A stretch of 64,000 nucleotides of DNA from Colwellia sp. (GTDB lineage Bacteria; Pseudomonadota; Gammaproteobacteria; Enterobacterales; Alteromonadaceae): positions 1-64,000 of the forward strand of contig JABSOX010000004.1 in the NCBI GenBank assembly GCA_013215655.1. Direction: 5' to 3'. The notes under the pieces were generated by a model that was given only the letters and a program-made list of their open reading frames with translations, had not been told where the DNA came from and made no database searches. Position numbers and translations under genes: made by a program. Below, in pieces: positions 35,711 through 45,529 of the stretch (within the stretch, counting starts at the first letter, position 1; each line of letters begins with the position of its first letter).

Positions 35711-37909
35711 ATGAAAATTCAGTATATTCAAGTCGCTATTCCCGTACCGATGCGACAACTTTTTACTTATCAGGTCCCTGTGGATTTACAAACACCAACA
35801 ATTCGTATTGGTGAACGAGTTATTGTACCTTTTGGCTCCCGTGAAGTTGTTGGTATTGTTTTATCCACTGAGCAGCAATCAGACATTCCTGATAATAAAT
35901 TAAAAGCAATAAAGAGCCGAATTACAGACAGTTTTCATTTTGACTCCGCGTTGCTTAGCTTTCTTAAACGCTGTGCAGATTATTATCACCACCCCATTGG
36001 TGATGTTTTAAAGCAGGCCTTACCGGTATTATTACGTCAAATTAAACAGCCTGACATCTCCTTACCCGCACGGTGGCGATGCACCACACAAATTGTAGAT
36101 TTAGATAGTTTACAAAAGAAGGCCCGCAAACAATTCGAAATTTATAGCTTAGTTAATAAACATCAATCAATTACCTGGGCTGAATTACGCACTTTGGGTT
36201 TTACTAAATCACAATTAACAGCTTTGGAAACAAAAAAACTTGTTGAACAATACCAATCACAAGCCATTAAATATCAATGGCAAGAACCAGCATTAAATGA
36301 AGAAAATAAACTTCAGCTTTCTCTTGAACAGGCCATAATAGTTACTGCAATTAAAGAAAATAACCATGAGTTTTCTTGTCACTTAGTTGATGGCATTACC
36401 GGCAGTGGTAAAACAGAAGTCTATTTACAAGCAATGGAAGAGATACTCGCCGCCAATAAACAAGTGCTGGTGCTTGTTCCTGAAATCGGTTTGACGCCAC
36501 AAACCTTAAATCGTTTTGAACAACGTTTTAATGTGCCAATATGTTTGCACCATTCTGGCCTCAACGATAGTGAACGCCTGCAAACTTGGCTGGAAGCACA
36601 ACGTGGTAGCGCTGCGATTATTATTGGTACACGTTCGGCAATATTTACGCCTTTACATCAATTGGGGCTTATTATTGTTGATGAAGAACATGATGGCTCT
36701 TTTAAACAACAAGATAGCTTTCGCTATCATGCCCGTGACATAGCTATATTGAGAGCTCGGCAGCTTAATATCCCAATCATTTTAGGTAGTGCCACTCCTA
36801 GTTTAGAAACACTACAAAATGCTTTATCGGGCAAATATTTTTATCATCAACTACTTAACAGAGCAGGGCAAAGTAATATAGCTAAAATTGAACTCATCGA
36901 TGTAGCTCAACAGCAAATGCAGTATGGTTTATCTGAACATTTGAAAGGTGCAATTGATGAAACCTTAACCAAAGGTGAACAAGTTTTAATATTTTTAAAT
37001 CGACGAGGGTATGCACCCGCAATTACTTGTCAAACCTGCCAATGGATTGCCGATTGCCTGCGCTGTAATAAGCCCTATACATTACACCAAGGTCAACAAT
37101 TACTTATTTGTCATCACTGTGGCAGTCAAAAGCGTATTCCGCTGCAATGCCCTAGTTGTAATAGCACCGATATTCAAGCAATGGGACAAGGCACTGAACA
37201 ATTGGAACAACGTATTGAAGAGCTTTTTCCTGATTATAGTACCGTACGCATTGATCGAGACAGCACACGCAAAAAAGGCGCACTAACAAAATTACTACAA
37301 GAAATAACCCATAATAAACATCAAATTCTTATTGGTACACAAATGTTAGCCAAGGGGCACCATTTCCCTAACGTTACGCTTGTTGCTCTGTTAGATGTTG
37401 ATGGGGCACTCTTTAGTTTTGATTTTCGTGCTGCTGAGCACATGGCACAATTGCTCGTTCAAGTTGCAGGACGTGCCGGCCGAGAAAGCAAACAAGGTAA
37501 AGTTTTGGTGCAAACTAATTTTCCTGAACATCCACTATTGCAAGATTTGGTACACAATGGCTATGGTCATTTTGCTCAATATGCACTAACCGAAAGAAAA
37601 CAAGCCTATTTACCACCCTTTGGCTTTCAAGCGTTATTTCGTGCTGAAGCAAATTATCCTTCTTATCCTGATAAATTTTTAAGAGCTTTAACTGCGACTG
37701 CGTATAACGGCTGTGATTTAATTGGCCCGGTGCCTGCGGCAATGGAAAAAAGAGCAGGAAAATACCGTTATCATCTCATTGTTCAAGCAAAATCACGCAA
37801 ATACCTTCACCAAGCGGTTTGGCAACTACTACAAACTATTCCCAAAAATGAATGGCAAAACAAAGTACGCTGGTCAGTTGATATTGATCCCATTGATTTA
37901 AATTGGTAA
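35711..37909 (+). CDS. priA: Primosomal protein N' (PriA helicase)
   Basis: A 732-residue superfamily 2 helicase that restarts stalled replication forks. The N-terminal 3'BD domain (residues 1-105) is followed by a winged helix, then Walker A DGITGSGKTEVYL (near 229-241), Walker B DEEHD, and the zinc-binding insert with eight cysteines (CQTCQWIADCLRCN, CHHCG, CPSCNS) between helicase motifs IV and V. Length equals E. coli PriA. Synteny rpmE-priA-ftsN-hslV-hslU supports the call. Confidence 0.97.
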   Translation: MKIQYIQVAIPVPMRQLFTYQVPVDLQTPTIRIGERVIVPFGSREVVGIVLSTEQQSDIPDNKLKAIKSRITDSFHFDSALLSFLKRCADYYHHPIGDVLKQALPVLLRQIKQPDISLPARWRCTTQIVDLDSLQKKARKQFEIYSLVNKHQSITWAELRTLGFTKSQLTALETKKLVEQYQSQAIKYQWQEPALNEENKLQLSLEQAIIVTAIKENNHEFSCHLVDGITGSGKTEVYLQAMEEILAANKQVLVLVPEIGLTPQTLNRFEQRFNVPICLHHSGLNDSERLQTWLEAQRGSAAIIIGTRSAIFTPLHQLGLIIVDEEHDGSFKQQDSFRYHARDIAILRARQLNIPIILGSATPSLETLQNALSGKYFYHQLLNRAGQSNIAKIELIDVAQQQMQYGLSEHLKGAIDETLTKGEQVLIFLNRRGYAPAITCQTCQWIADCLRCNKPYTLHQGQQLLICHHCGSQKRIPLQCPSCNSTDIQAMGQGTEQLEQRIEELFPDYSTVRIDRDSTRKKGALTKLLQEITHNKHQILIGTQMLAKGHHFPNVTLVALLDVDGALFSFDFRAAEHMAQLLVQVAGRAGRESKQGKVLVQTNFPEHPLLQDLVHNGYGHFAQYALTERKQAYLPPFGFQALFRAEANYPSYPDKFLRALTATAYNGCDLIGPVPAAMEKRAGKYRYHLIVQAKSRKYLHQAVWQLLQTIPKNEWQNKVRWSVDIDPIDLNW

Positions 37910-38032
37910 TTTCTATTTCAAACGATCAGTAAAAGACAAACCATAAAATTTTACAATTTATCCCGACAAACTAGTGTTATTTATCTCACAGTTAGTTAGA
38001 ATTGCTCGACGTTCCCCGATATATTATTTTTC

Positions 38033-38590
38033 ATGGCTCACCAAGATTACGTTTCTCGCTCACAAAATAAAAAAAAGAGCCCATATAAAAATAAACAGGT
38101 TGATACACCGCAAAAGCTTTCGATAAAATTTAAGTTAATCGGCTTATTCACGTTAATATCAGTGAGTGCTTTTGGTTATTTCTTATGGACAATAAAAGAC
38201 AAACAACCCGCCCCTATTGAATTATCAGTAATTAAAAAAACATCTCCAAGCACTAAATCGACCGCACTCCCCAAACCACCTAAAGAAAAGTGGGCATACC
38301 GAAAAGAGCTTACTGAAAAGAAAGTAGAAGTGGGTGAATACGAAGTTAAAAATAAAGGCCCTTATAAAATGCAATGTGGTTCATTCAGAACCCGTAAACA
38401 AGCAGAAGTGCTTAAGGCTAATATTGCTTTTAGTGGTTTATCCTCTCAAATAGGTAAATCTAAAGGAAAAAATGGTACTTATTATCAAGTTTTCTTAGGT
38501 CCATACATCAAAAAACGTCAAGCAGAAAAAGATAAACACAAGCTTAGAAAGAACAATATCAATTACTGTGAAATATGGGGATGGAAATAA
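38033..38590 (+). CDS. ftsN: Cell division protein FtsN-like (SPOR domain)
   Basis: A 185-residue bitopic inner-membrane protein: short cytoplasmic N-terminus (MAHQDYVSRSQNKKKSPYKN) with the conserved region that binds FtsA, one membrane span (about residues 34-52, LIGLFTLISVSAFGYFLW), a periplasmic linker rich in Pro/Lys, and a C-terminal SPOR domain (about 108-183, YKMQCGSFRTRKQAEVLKAN) that binds denuded septal glycan. Smaller than E. coli FtsN (319 residues) but in the same place between priA and hslV, which supports orthology. Confidence 0.9.
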   Translation: MAHQDYVSRSQNKKKSPYKNKQVDTPQKLSIKFKLIGLFTLISVSAFGYFLWTIKDKQPAPIELSVIKKTSPSTKSTALPKPPKEKWAYRKELTEKKVEVGEYEVKNKGPYKMQCGSFRTRKQAEVLKANIAFSGLSSQIGKSKGKNGTYYQVFLGPYIKKRQAEKDKHKLRKNNINYCEIWGWK

Positions 38591-38685
38591 ATCACCTCTC
38601 TTCCTTGAAAATCAACTGCAAGACCCTTATTTATTCTACATCACGCCAACATACCTATGTGTTGGCAAAATAATCGAGGTTAATT

Positions 38686-39204
38686 GTGACTACTATTGTT
38701 TCAGTCAGACGTAATGGCAAAGTTGCCATTGGTGGCGATGGTCAAGTATCGCTTGGTAATACCGTAATGAAAGGCAATGCTCGTAAAGTACGCCGTTTAT
38801 ATAATAACAAAGTACTTGCTGGTTTTGCAGGTAGCACAGCCGACGCCTTTACCTTATTCGAACGCTTTGAAAGCAAATTAGAACAGCACCAAGGGCATTT
38901 AACCAAAGCAGCGGTTGAACTTGCCAAAGATTGGCGTAGTGACCGAGCCTTAAGAAAGTTGGAAGCTTTGTTAGCTGTTGCCGATGAAACCGCTTCTTTG
39001 ATTATCACTGGAAACGGTGATGTTGTTCAGCCTGAACACGACCTAATTGCTATTGGTAGTGGTGGCAATTTTGCTCAATCAGCAGCCATCGCTCTATTAG
39101 AAAATACTGAACTGTCTGCCAAAGAAATTGTTGAAAAATCGTTAACAATTGCCGGCGACATTTGCGTATTTACCAATCATCAACATACCATTGATGAGCT
39201 ATAA
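38686..39204 (+). CDS. hslV: ATP-dependent protease subunit HslV (ClpQ)
   Basis: A 172-residue N-terminal nucleophile peptidase: [20 protein letters not shown], with Thr2 becoming the catalytic residue after Met removal. The whole chain closely follows E. coli HslV ([37 protein letters not shown]). It forms a double hexamer capped by HslU. hslU lies 115 bp downstream, a longer gap than usual because a foldback repeat is inserted between them. Confidence 0.97.
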   Translation: MTTIVSVRRNGKVAIGGDGQVSLGNTVMKGNARKVRRLYNNKVLAGFAGSTADAFTLFERFESKLEQHQGHLTKAAVELAKDWRSDRALRKLEALLAVADETASLIITGNGDVVQPEHDLIAIGSGGNFAQSAAIALLENTELSAKEIVEKSLTIAGDICVFTNHQHTIDEL

Positions 39205-39207
39205 AAA

Positions 39208-39288
39208 TTGTAGGTCGACACAAACGCAGCGAGGTTCGACAATAAGAAATCGCTAAACGTCTTGTCGAGATGAACCTCGACCTACAAA
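39208..39288. repeat. Foldback repeat between hslV and hslU
   Basis: About 80 bp with outer inverted arms TGTAGGTCGA / TCGACCTACA and inner arms GAGGTTCGACA / TGTCGAG..GAACCTC. The arms can form one long hairpin in the hslVU mRNA. No T-run follows, so it is not a standard terminator. It looks like a dispersed intergenic element. Confidence 0.7.
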
Positions 39289-39319
39289 AATTAAATAAGC
39301 ACATGCTTAAGGAATTATT

Positions 39320-40651
39320 ATGTCGAATATGACACCTCGTGAAATTGTTCACGAACTAGACAGCCATATTGTTGGACAAAGTGACGCTAAACGAGCAGTA
39401 GCCATTGCCTTACGTAATCGCTGGCGCCGTATGCAACTTAACGAAGAATTGCGTGATGAAGTTACTCCTAAAAATATCTTAATGATTGGCCCTACAGGGG
39501 TTGGTAAAACAGAAATAGCGCGTCGTTTAGCCAAGTTAGCAAATGCTCCTTTTATCAAAGTTGAAGCAACAAAATTTACCGAAGTTGGTTATGTCGGCAA
39601 AGAAGTGGAAAGCATTATTCGCGATTTAGCGGATATGGCGATAAAAATGACCAAAGAACAAGAAATGTCGCGGGTTAAGCATTTAGCAGAAGAAGCGGCA
39701 GAAGAACGAATACTAGACGTTTTATTACCACCACCACGTGATGGCTTTGGTAATAACGAAGAACCTGCAGACGATAACAATACTCGCCAAATATTCCGTA
39801 AAAAACTACGTGAAGGTAAATTAGACGATAAAGAAATAGAGCTTGATCTAATCGCCCCACAAATGGGTGTAGAAATAATGGCACCTCCCGGCATGGAGGA
39901 AATGACATCTCAGTTACAAAATATGTTCCAAGGTATGTCGAATGACAAAACCAAAAAACGTAAGTTAAAGATTAAAGACGCTTTTAAAGCATTACAAGAA
40001 GAAGAAGCAGCAAAAATTGTTAACAATGAAGATATTAAAGAGAAAGCTATTTACGCAGTAGAGCAAAATGGCATTGTTTTTATTGATGAAATTGATAAAA
40101 TTTGTAAACGTGGCGATACCTCTGGTCCTGATGTTTCTCGTGAAGGTGTGCAACGTGATTTACTCCCCCTTATTGAAGGTTCAACCGTTAGTACTAAACA
40201 CGGTATGATCAAAACAGACCATATATTATTTATCGCATCGGGTGCATTTCAGATGGCAAAACCATCCGATTTAATTCCAGAGTTACAAGGTCGTTTACCT
40301 ATTCGTGTTGAATTAAAAGCACTAACCATTAACGATTTTGTACGTATTTTAACAGAGCCTAATGCATCATTAACTGAGCAATATATCGCTCTTTTGGCAA
40401 CAGAAGGGTTAAAGATAGAGTTTACCGAAGATGGTATTAAATCACTTGCCAGTGCCGCTTGGCAAGTCAATGAAAATACTGAAAATATTGGTGCAAGAAG
40501 ACTTCATACCATGATGGAACGTTTAGTTGAGGAAGTTTCATTTAATGCCGATGAACGCTCTGGTGAAACCCTTGTTATCGATACCGCTTATGTTGATAAA
40601 ACGTTAACTGAATTGGTCAAAAATGAAGATTTAAGCCGCTTTATACTTTAG
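39320..40651 (+). CDS. hslU: ATP-dependent protease ATPase subunit HslU (ClpY)
   Basis: A 443-residue AAA+ unfoldase. Walker [10 protein letters not shown] (about 56-64), pore motif GYVGKEVES with the GYVG loop (about 89-92), Walker [12 protein letters not shown], sensor and the I-domain (about 110-245). The C-terminal residues SRFIL insert into HslV pockets, as in the family (E. coli ends DLSRFIL). Length equals E. coli HslU. AAGGAATT 7 bp before the ATG provides a ribosome-binding site despite the upstream repeat. Confidence 0.97.
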   Translation: MSNMTPREIVHELDSHIVGQSDAKRAVAIALRNRWRRMQLNEELRDEVTPKNILMIGPTGVGKTEIARRLAKLANAPFIKVEATKFTEVGYVGKEVESIIRDLADMAIKMTKEQEMSRVKHLAEEAAEERILDVLLPPPRDGFGNNEEPADDNNTRQIFRKKLREGKLDDKEIELDLIAPQMGVEIMAPPGMEEMTSQLQNMFQGMSNDKTKKRKLKIKDAFKALQEEEAAKIVNNEDIKEKAIYAVEQNGIVFIDEIDKICKRGDTSGPDVSREGVQRDLLPLIEGSTVSTKHGMIKTDHILFIASGAFQMAKPSDLIPELQGRLPIRVELKALTINDFVRILTEPNASLTEQYIALLATEGLKIEFTEDGIKSLASAAWQVNENTENIGARRLHTMMERLVEEVSFNADERSGETLVIDTAYVDKTLTELVKNEDLSRFIL

Positions 40652-40697
40652 TAACAATTGCTTAATTAAATATCATTAATAATTGATGCTTATTCAT

Positions 40698-40737
40698 AAA
40701 GCCAACTAGAGTTATTCACTTTAGTTGGCTTTTTTAT
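40698..40737 (+). terminator. hslU terminator
   Basis: AAAGCCAACTA and TAGTTGGCTTT pair around a 13-base loop, followed by a T-run (TTTTTT). It lies 46 bp past the hslU stop. Confidence 0.85.
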
Positions 40738-40805
40738 TAACCACGTGGAATGATCCAAAAAGTCCGTCACTTACTAGCATCTATAAAGATGTGTAGCAGT
40801 GTTAT

Positions 40806-42665
40806 TTAAACTTTAAATTGCTCAACTTCGTTATTTAATACAATAGCCTGCTGGGCAATTTCTTCACTCATTTGGCCATTTTGAATAGATGTTTCACCAG
40901 ACTGTTCAGCAACATCTCGTATGGATACCACATGATGATTAAGCTCTGATGCTACCGTACTTTGCTCTTGTATCGCTGTAGCAATTGCCGTATTCATTTC
41001 CATAATAGTGGCAACGTCATGGGTTATTTCAACCAACATTTTTCCTGCATTACTTGCTTGCTCTGCACTTTCCTGTCCTTGTACTCGACAACTTGCCATG
41101 TGCGTAACAATTTCTTTTGTCCGTCCTTGCAGAGAATTAATAATCGTTTCAATCTCACGAGTTGAATCTTGTGTTCTACTTGCTAACGTTCTTACTTCAT
41201 CGGCAACGACTGCAAAACCACGTCCTTGCTCGCCAGCTCGTGCGGCTTCAATAGCCGCATTTAAGGCAAGTAAATTAGTTTGATCTGCAATCCCCCTGAT
41301 GACATCTAAAACAGTGCCTATGGTATCGCTATCTTTAGCAAGTTCTTGTACAACTTGTTCCGAAGCCAAAAGTTTTTGTGACAAATCATCAATTTGTGCA
41401 ATTGTTTTTTCAACACCTTCTTTTCCTTTCTCGGCATTTTTATTTGTTAATTCTGCTTTATTCGCCGCTTCTTTAGTAGTGTTAGCAATTTCATCAACGG
41501 TTGAAACCATTTCAGTGACAGCTGTTGCGACCATATCTGTTTGCTGAATTTGAGAATCAACCCCCTCATTTGCAATATGAATATTTTCAGTTAAATTTTG
41601 TGTTGCTTGATTCAACGTACCAACAGACTGGTTAACTTCAACAATTAAATGCCTAAAACTACTGATCATGCTATTAAATACATTCGCCATTTCACTCAGC
41701 TCATCTTTGCCTTGCGACTGCACAACAATAGATAGATCCCTTGTTTCCGCGACTCTATTCATCGTATCTTTAAGGTTAACAATACCGGTTAATATACTGC
41801 GACTGATAATTCCTGTACTTAGTACCACCACAACGAGAACGACAAAAAAAATGCTATAAGCTAAGGTATCAATAAACGCGATATAATCAGAAATTTCTTT
41901 GTCGCTACGCTTTACAATACGAGATAAAAGGTCATCAACTTGATGAATAGTTTTGCGCATTTCGCCCTGTAAACCACTCTCAGAATCAAGACCTAATTCT
42001 TTTTGTTTATCGACCAAATTAGTAAATGCATCCTGATAATCGTTCATTTTAGCGATAATATTTTGTTTGGCTTGATCATCAAAACTAGCGCCATTTAAAT
42101 TATTTATCAGCTGTTCAGCGTTACTATGAAATCGTGATACATATTTCTCATCAAGGCGTAACATAAAATCTTTCTCATTACGCCTTAATTGCAACATCAG
42201 GCTTAGCAGCTGATAACTTTTATCTCCAATTAAACTCTCAACATCATGAACGGTATCGCGTAACAACCCATATAAACCTTCTTTTGCCGTTAAACCTATG
42301 ACTTTTTGTGCTTCAACAATGGCTTTAAAATGTTTTTCATATTCTTTCACCACTTGGCTTAATTGATTCAGTTCTTTTATGTCAATACCAATCTCTTCAT
42401 AGTATTTTTGTAAATCACGCGTATCTACATTAATAGTGACAATTACTTTCTCAAATTTACCTAAGTACTTGAGATCTTTTCGTGCTAAAAAATCTTTTTC
42501 ATTACGCCTTAATTGCAGAACTTCAGCTTCTATATAACCAATATACTTGGTTAACTCTATATCTCGTTGAAAAGAGGTTGATGAAAACGACAATAAAATC
42601 AGCATTAAGATCATGCTGGCAATGGATACCGCCGAATTAAAAATGAGTTTGTGCTTAATTAACAT
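40806..42665 (-). CDS. Methyl-accepting chemotaxis protein with HBM-type sensor
   Basis: A 619-residue chemoreceptor. First membrane span about residues 10-30; periplasmic helical bimodular (HBM) domain to about 265, recognised by two copies of [10 protein letters not shown] (one near each module); second span near 270-292; HAMP; then a signalling domain with the hairpin tip [38 protein letters not shown] receptors bind organic acids such as TCA intermediates in other bacteria. The start at 42665 (MLIKHKL) is preferred; the reading frame runs 44 residues further upstream into a dispersed repeat. Confidence 0.92.
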   Translation of the reverse strand: MLIKHKLIFNSAVSIASMILMLILLSFSSTSFQRDIELTKYIGYIEAEVLQLRRNEKDFLARKDLKYLGKFEKVIVTINVDTRDLQKYYEEIGIDIKELNQLSQVVKEYEKHFKAIVEAQKVIGLTAKEGLYGLLRDTVHDVESLIGDKSYQLLSLMLQLRRNEKDFMLRLDEKYVSRFHSNAEQLINNLNGASFDDQAKQNIIAKMNDYQDAFTNLVDKQKELGLDSESGLQGEMRKTIHQVDDLLSRIVKRSDKEISDYIAFIDTLAYSIFFVVLVVVVLSTGIISRSILTGIVNLKDTMNRVAETRDLSIVVQSQGKDELSEMANVFNSMISSFRHLIVEVNQSVGTLNQATQNLTENIHIANEGVDSQIQQTDMVATAVTEMVSTVDEIANTTKEAANKAELTNKNAEKGKEGVEKTIAQIDDLSQKLLASEQVVQELAKDSDTIGTVLDVIRGIADQTNLLALNAAIEAARAGEQGRGFAVVADEVRTLASRTQDSTREIETIINSLQGRTKEIVTHMASCRVQGQESAEQASNAGKMLVEITHDVATIMEMNTAIATAIQEQSTVASELNHHVVSIRDVAEQSGETSIQNGQMSEEIAQQAIVLNNEVEQFKV

Positions 42666-42782
42666 GGAAAGGTGTCCAAATAAAGTAAATAAATCAGCTT
42701 CAGTATAGACAATAAAATCAAAAATAAGAGTTTTTATTCGACAGATATTTATACCAAAACCAACATCCAAACAACTAATATA

Positions 42783-42870
42783 TATACCCATTATCAATCA
42801 AGGTGCATGTTTCAGGACTGCTGAGGAATGATTATTCAAGCCAGCTCTTTTTATTATTGGTAACGGATAT
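42783..42870. repeat. Palindromic dispersed repeat, short copy
   Basis: It starts TATACCCATTATCAATCAAG and runs through GGTGCATGTTTCAGGACTGC as the copy at 32336, then ends ATTGGTAACGGATATA in inverted orientation. It fills the gap between the chemoreceptor and the EAL gene. Shorter than the 32336 copy because the inner inverted region is missing. Confidence 0.68.
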
Positions 42871-42875
42871 AACAG

Positions 42876-44876
42876 TTACTTGCGTTCTAAGTACTTCTTT
42901 AATCCATGTTCAGGAAGAGGTTTGCTAATGTAGTAACCTTGTACGGCATCACAGCCTAAATTTCGAAGTAAGGTTAATTGTTCAAGCGTCTCTACCCCTT
43001 CCGCTAATACTCTTTTACCAAGACCGTGTGATAATTTAATCATCGATTTCACGATAGTTAAGTCTGAGTCATTAATTGTAACTTCTTTAATAAAGCTTTG
43101 ATCAATTTTAATTTTATCTATCGGTAATTCACGTAAATACGCTAGTGAAGAATAACCTGTACCAAAATCATCAATTGAAACTTTAATGCCCATATTTTGT
43201 AAAACCACAATGGTATCCATCGCTACTTTGACTTCGGTCATAACAACATTTTCAGTGATTTCAAGTTCTAAACAGGTGGGTGGAATATCATATTTAAACA
43301 GTAACGCTTGTATTTTTGCAACAAACTTAGGATCCTGAAATTCAACCGCAGTGATATTTACCGCAATGGGTATCCGTCGTTTGTATTTTTTATACCAATC
43401 AGCAATAGTTTGGCATGACTTGTCTAATACATAGTTGTCTATTTCACTACTCAAGCCTAACGTTTCTACATCGTCTAAAAACTGAGCAGGCGTTAATAAG
43501 CCTTTCTCAGGGTGTTGCCATCGAATTAATGCTTCAACACCCTCTAAACGATTACTGATCAAATTAAGTTGCGGTTGAAAGTATAAAATAAATTCATTTT
43601 CTGCAATACCTTTGCAAATGTCTTTTTCCATTTCCAATAAGTGTCGTCCTTGTGATTGCATGCCCTCTTCATATTTTACTGTTGATAATTTATGAGTCTT
43701 TGCATGAAACAAGGCCAAATTTGCTTGTTTCATCAAACCTTCAGCATCATTTTCATCATCTGGATAAACACAAAATCCGATACTGCATTGTAGGTGAACT
43801 TCTTGTTGCTGTATTTGATATGGACTACCAATTAAACCGTGAATATGTTCAGCAGCTCTTTCTTGTTGGCTATCATCCAAAAGCTCAATAACAAATATAA
43901 ATGAATCTCCCCCCAACCTCCCGACGACTTTGGGTAATAAAATACTTTTATTTAATCGATTAGCAATTTCCCCTAATACCAAGTCACCCACTTTTAAGCC
44001 ATAGGTATCATTAATAAACTTAAAGCGCTTAATATCTAAATTGAAAATAATTAATTTTTGTTCGTTGCTAAGAGAACTTTCCATTGCTAAAGGTAGTTTT
44101 TCAAGTACTTGCTCGCGATTAAGTACACCTGTTAATGAGTCATGTTTTCCTAAGTATTGCACACGATTAATCGCAGAATTAGCAACATTTCGCTCTGCAC
44201 CTTGCATCCAAATTAACATAATAAAACCAAGAACAGTGTTAGCACCAATATCTATAAAGACCAAAATATCAGTCAATTGCCTAAACCAATCTTGGGTTAG
44301 GCTGATAATCGATAAAAATGAGAAAAGTACTTGTCTGACACCCACAATAAGACAGTAAGCGGTTAGTACTCGCGAAGAAAAGTGAAGTGACTCTAATGAT
44401 AGTAAAAACATACTTGCTGCAAATAAGGCACAACCGGCAAGAAAAGCAGGTAAGCTCTCTCGCAAATAAAAACGATTGAAAACGGTAGCATCATCAAAGC
44501 CATACAAAAGTGTCGTTACAATACCCAACAGTATGGCGATTAACGTTACACTCCAGCTGATTTTTTTTGATACTTGGTTGTCCTTAACTGCACAAAAAAC
44601 ACCTAGTAGTAAAAAGCTAATATGTAAGTAATAACTTGCTAGTTCGATAGCTTGATAAAGTAACTGCTTTGGCGTAGTAACAACATTAGGAAAGGAAACT
44701 AGCTGCAATGTGACAGCAACATGATTAAGACACAAGGCTAGTAGACTTACCATCCAAAAGCGTACGTATTGTCGACCAAAACCACGGTAATAGACCCACA
44801 ATAAGAACGTAAGAATGCCAAAAACTATCGCTTCAACAGAGAATAAGAAAAGATTGGAAAAAACCTTATCTGTCAT
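42876..44876 (-). CDS. Membrane GGDEF-EAL c-di-GMP protein (probable phosphodiesterase)
   Basis: A 666-residue protein. Seven or eight membrane spans cover residues 1-225. A GGDEF domain follows (about 240-400) with the signature degenerated to GGDSF (RLGGDSFIFV), so cyclase activity is unlikely. The EAL domain (about 415-660) is intact: EALIRW, ELEITENVV, IDDFGTGYSSL and the KIKIDQSF Lys, which argues for hydrolysis of c-di-GMP to pGpG. The degenerate GGDEF may act as GTP sensor, as in other tandem proteins. Its start has no close ribosome-binding site and other in-frame starts are possible. Divergent from rraA. Confidence 0.88.
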   Translation of the reverse strand: MTDKVFSNLFLFSVEAIVFGILTFLLWVYYRGFGRQYVRFWMVSLLALCLNHVAVTLQLVSFPNVVTTPKQLLYQAIELASYYLHISFLLLGVFCAVKDNQVSKKISWSVTLIAILLGIVTTLLYGFDDATVFNRFYLRESLPAFLAGCALFAASMFLLSLESLHFSSRVLTAYCLIVGVRQVLFSFLSIISLTQDWFRQLTDILVFIDIGANTVLGFIMLIWMQGAERNVANSAINRVQYLGKHDSLTGVLNREQVLEKLPLAMESSLSNEQKLIIFNLDIKRFKFINDTYGLKVGDLVLGEIANRLNKSILLPKVVGRLGGDSFIFVIELLDDSQQERAAEHIHGLIGSPYQIQQQEVHLQCSIGFCVYPDDENDAEGLMKQANLALFHAKTHKLSTVKYEEGMQSQGRHLLEMEKDICKGIAENEFILYFQPQLNLISNRLEGVEALIRWQHPEKGLLTPAQFLDDVETLGLSSEIDNYVLDKSCQTIADWYKKYKRRIPIAVNITAVEFQDPKFVAKIQALLFKYDIPPTCLELEITENVVMTEVKVAMDTIVVLQNMGIKVSIDDFGTGYSSLAYLRELPIDKIKIDQSFIKEVTINDSDLTIVKSMIKLSHGLGKRVLAEGVETLEQLTLLRNLGCDAVQGYYISKPLPEHGLKKYLERK

Positions 44877-45021
44877 TAAAGAAGGTAACTCATTAAAGTA
44901 ATATTTATAATGGCATTAAATAATGTTTCCTCTCTCAATACAAGTGATACTAGTAATTCTTAGCTAAAGCTCGTTATACTAAATTGGCCACAACATTTAA
45001 AATTGAAACAAGGAATAAATT

Positions 45022-45507
45022 ATGGAATGCAATACCTCTGAATTATGCCGACATTATACTGATTTAATTGATGTTGTGGATCCTATATTTAGTAATTATG
45101 GCGGTCGCAGTTCCTTTAGTGGTAAAGTTGTTACGATAAAATGTTTTGAAAATAATGGCCTAATTATGGAACTTGTATCAACCAATGGTGCTGGAAAAGT
45201 ATTGGTGATTGATGGTGGCGGCTCAACACGCAGAGCGTTACTTGATATAGCAATTATTGAAGCTGCAGCGACAAATGCTTGGGAAGGTATACTGTGCAAC
45301 GGTAGTGTTTGTGATGTTGATGCTATTGAAGAAATGGATATTGGTATTCAAGCACTGGTTTCCATTCCTGTCGGTTCAGACAATAGTGAAAGTGGGGAAA
45401 GTGATTTAGCGATCAATTTTGGCGGCGTTACTTTTTTACCCGATGATTATATTTATGCTGATAATACCGGTGTTATTCTCTCCCCTGATCCACTTGAGAT
45501 GGAATGA
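45022..45507 (+). CDS. rraA: Ribonuclease E activity regulator RraA
   Basis: A 161-residue RraA protein: [44 protein letters not shown] and [14 protein letters not shown] are the family core. It binds the C-terminal region of RNase E and inhibits it. Length matches E. coli RraA (161). AAGGAAT 6 bp before the ATG supports the start. In E. coli it is near hslU-menA-rraA, so the distance from hslU here agrees with a disrupted version of that order. Confidence 0.95.
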   Translation: MECNTSELCRHYTDLIDVVDPIFSNYGGRSSFSGKVVTIKCFENNGLIMELVSTNGAGKVLVIDGGGSTRRALLDIAIIEAAATNAWEGILCNGSVCDVDAIEEMDIGIQALVSIPVGSDNSESGESDLAINFGGVTFLPDDYIYADNTGVILSPDPLEME

Positions 45508-45529
45508 TTCTTATTAGTTTCATTGTCGC

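Noticed and set aside
42666-42797. 44-residue upstream extension of the chemoreceptor
   Set aside because: It reads into the dispersed palindromic repeat; the ATG at 42665 gives the expected N-terminal membrane helix.
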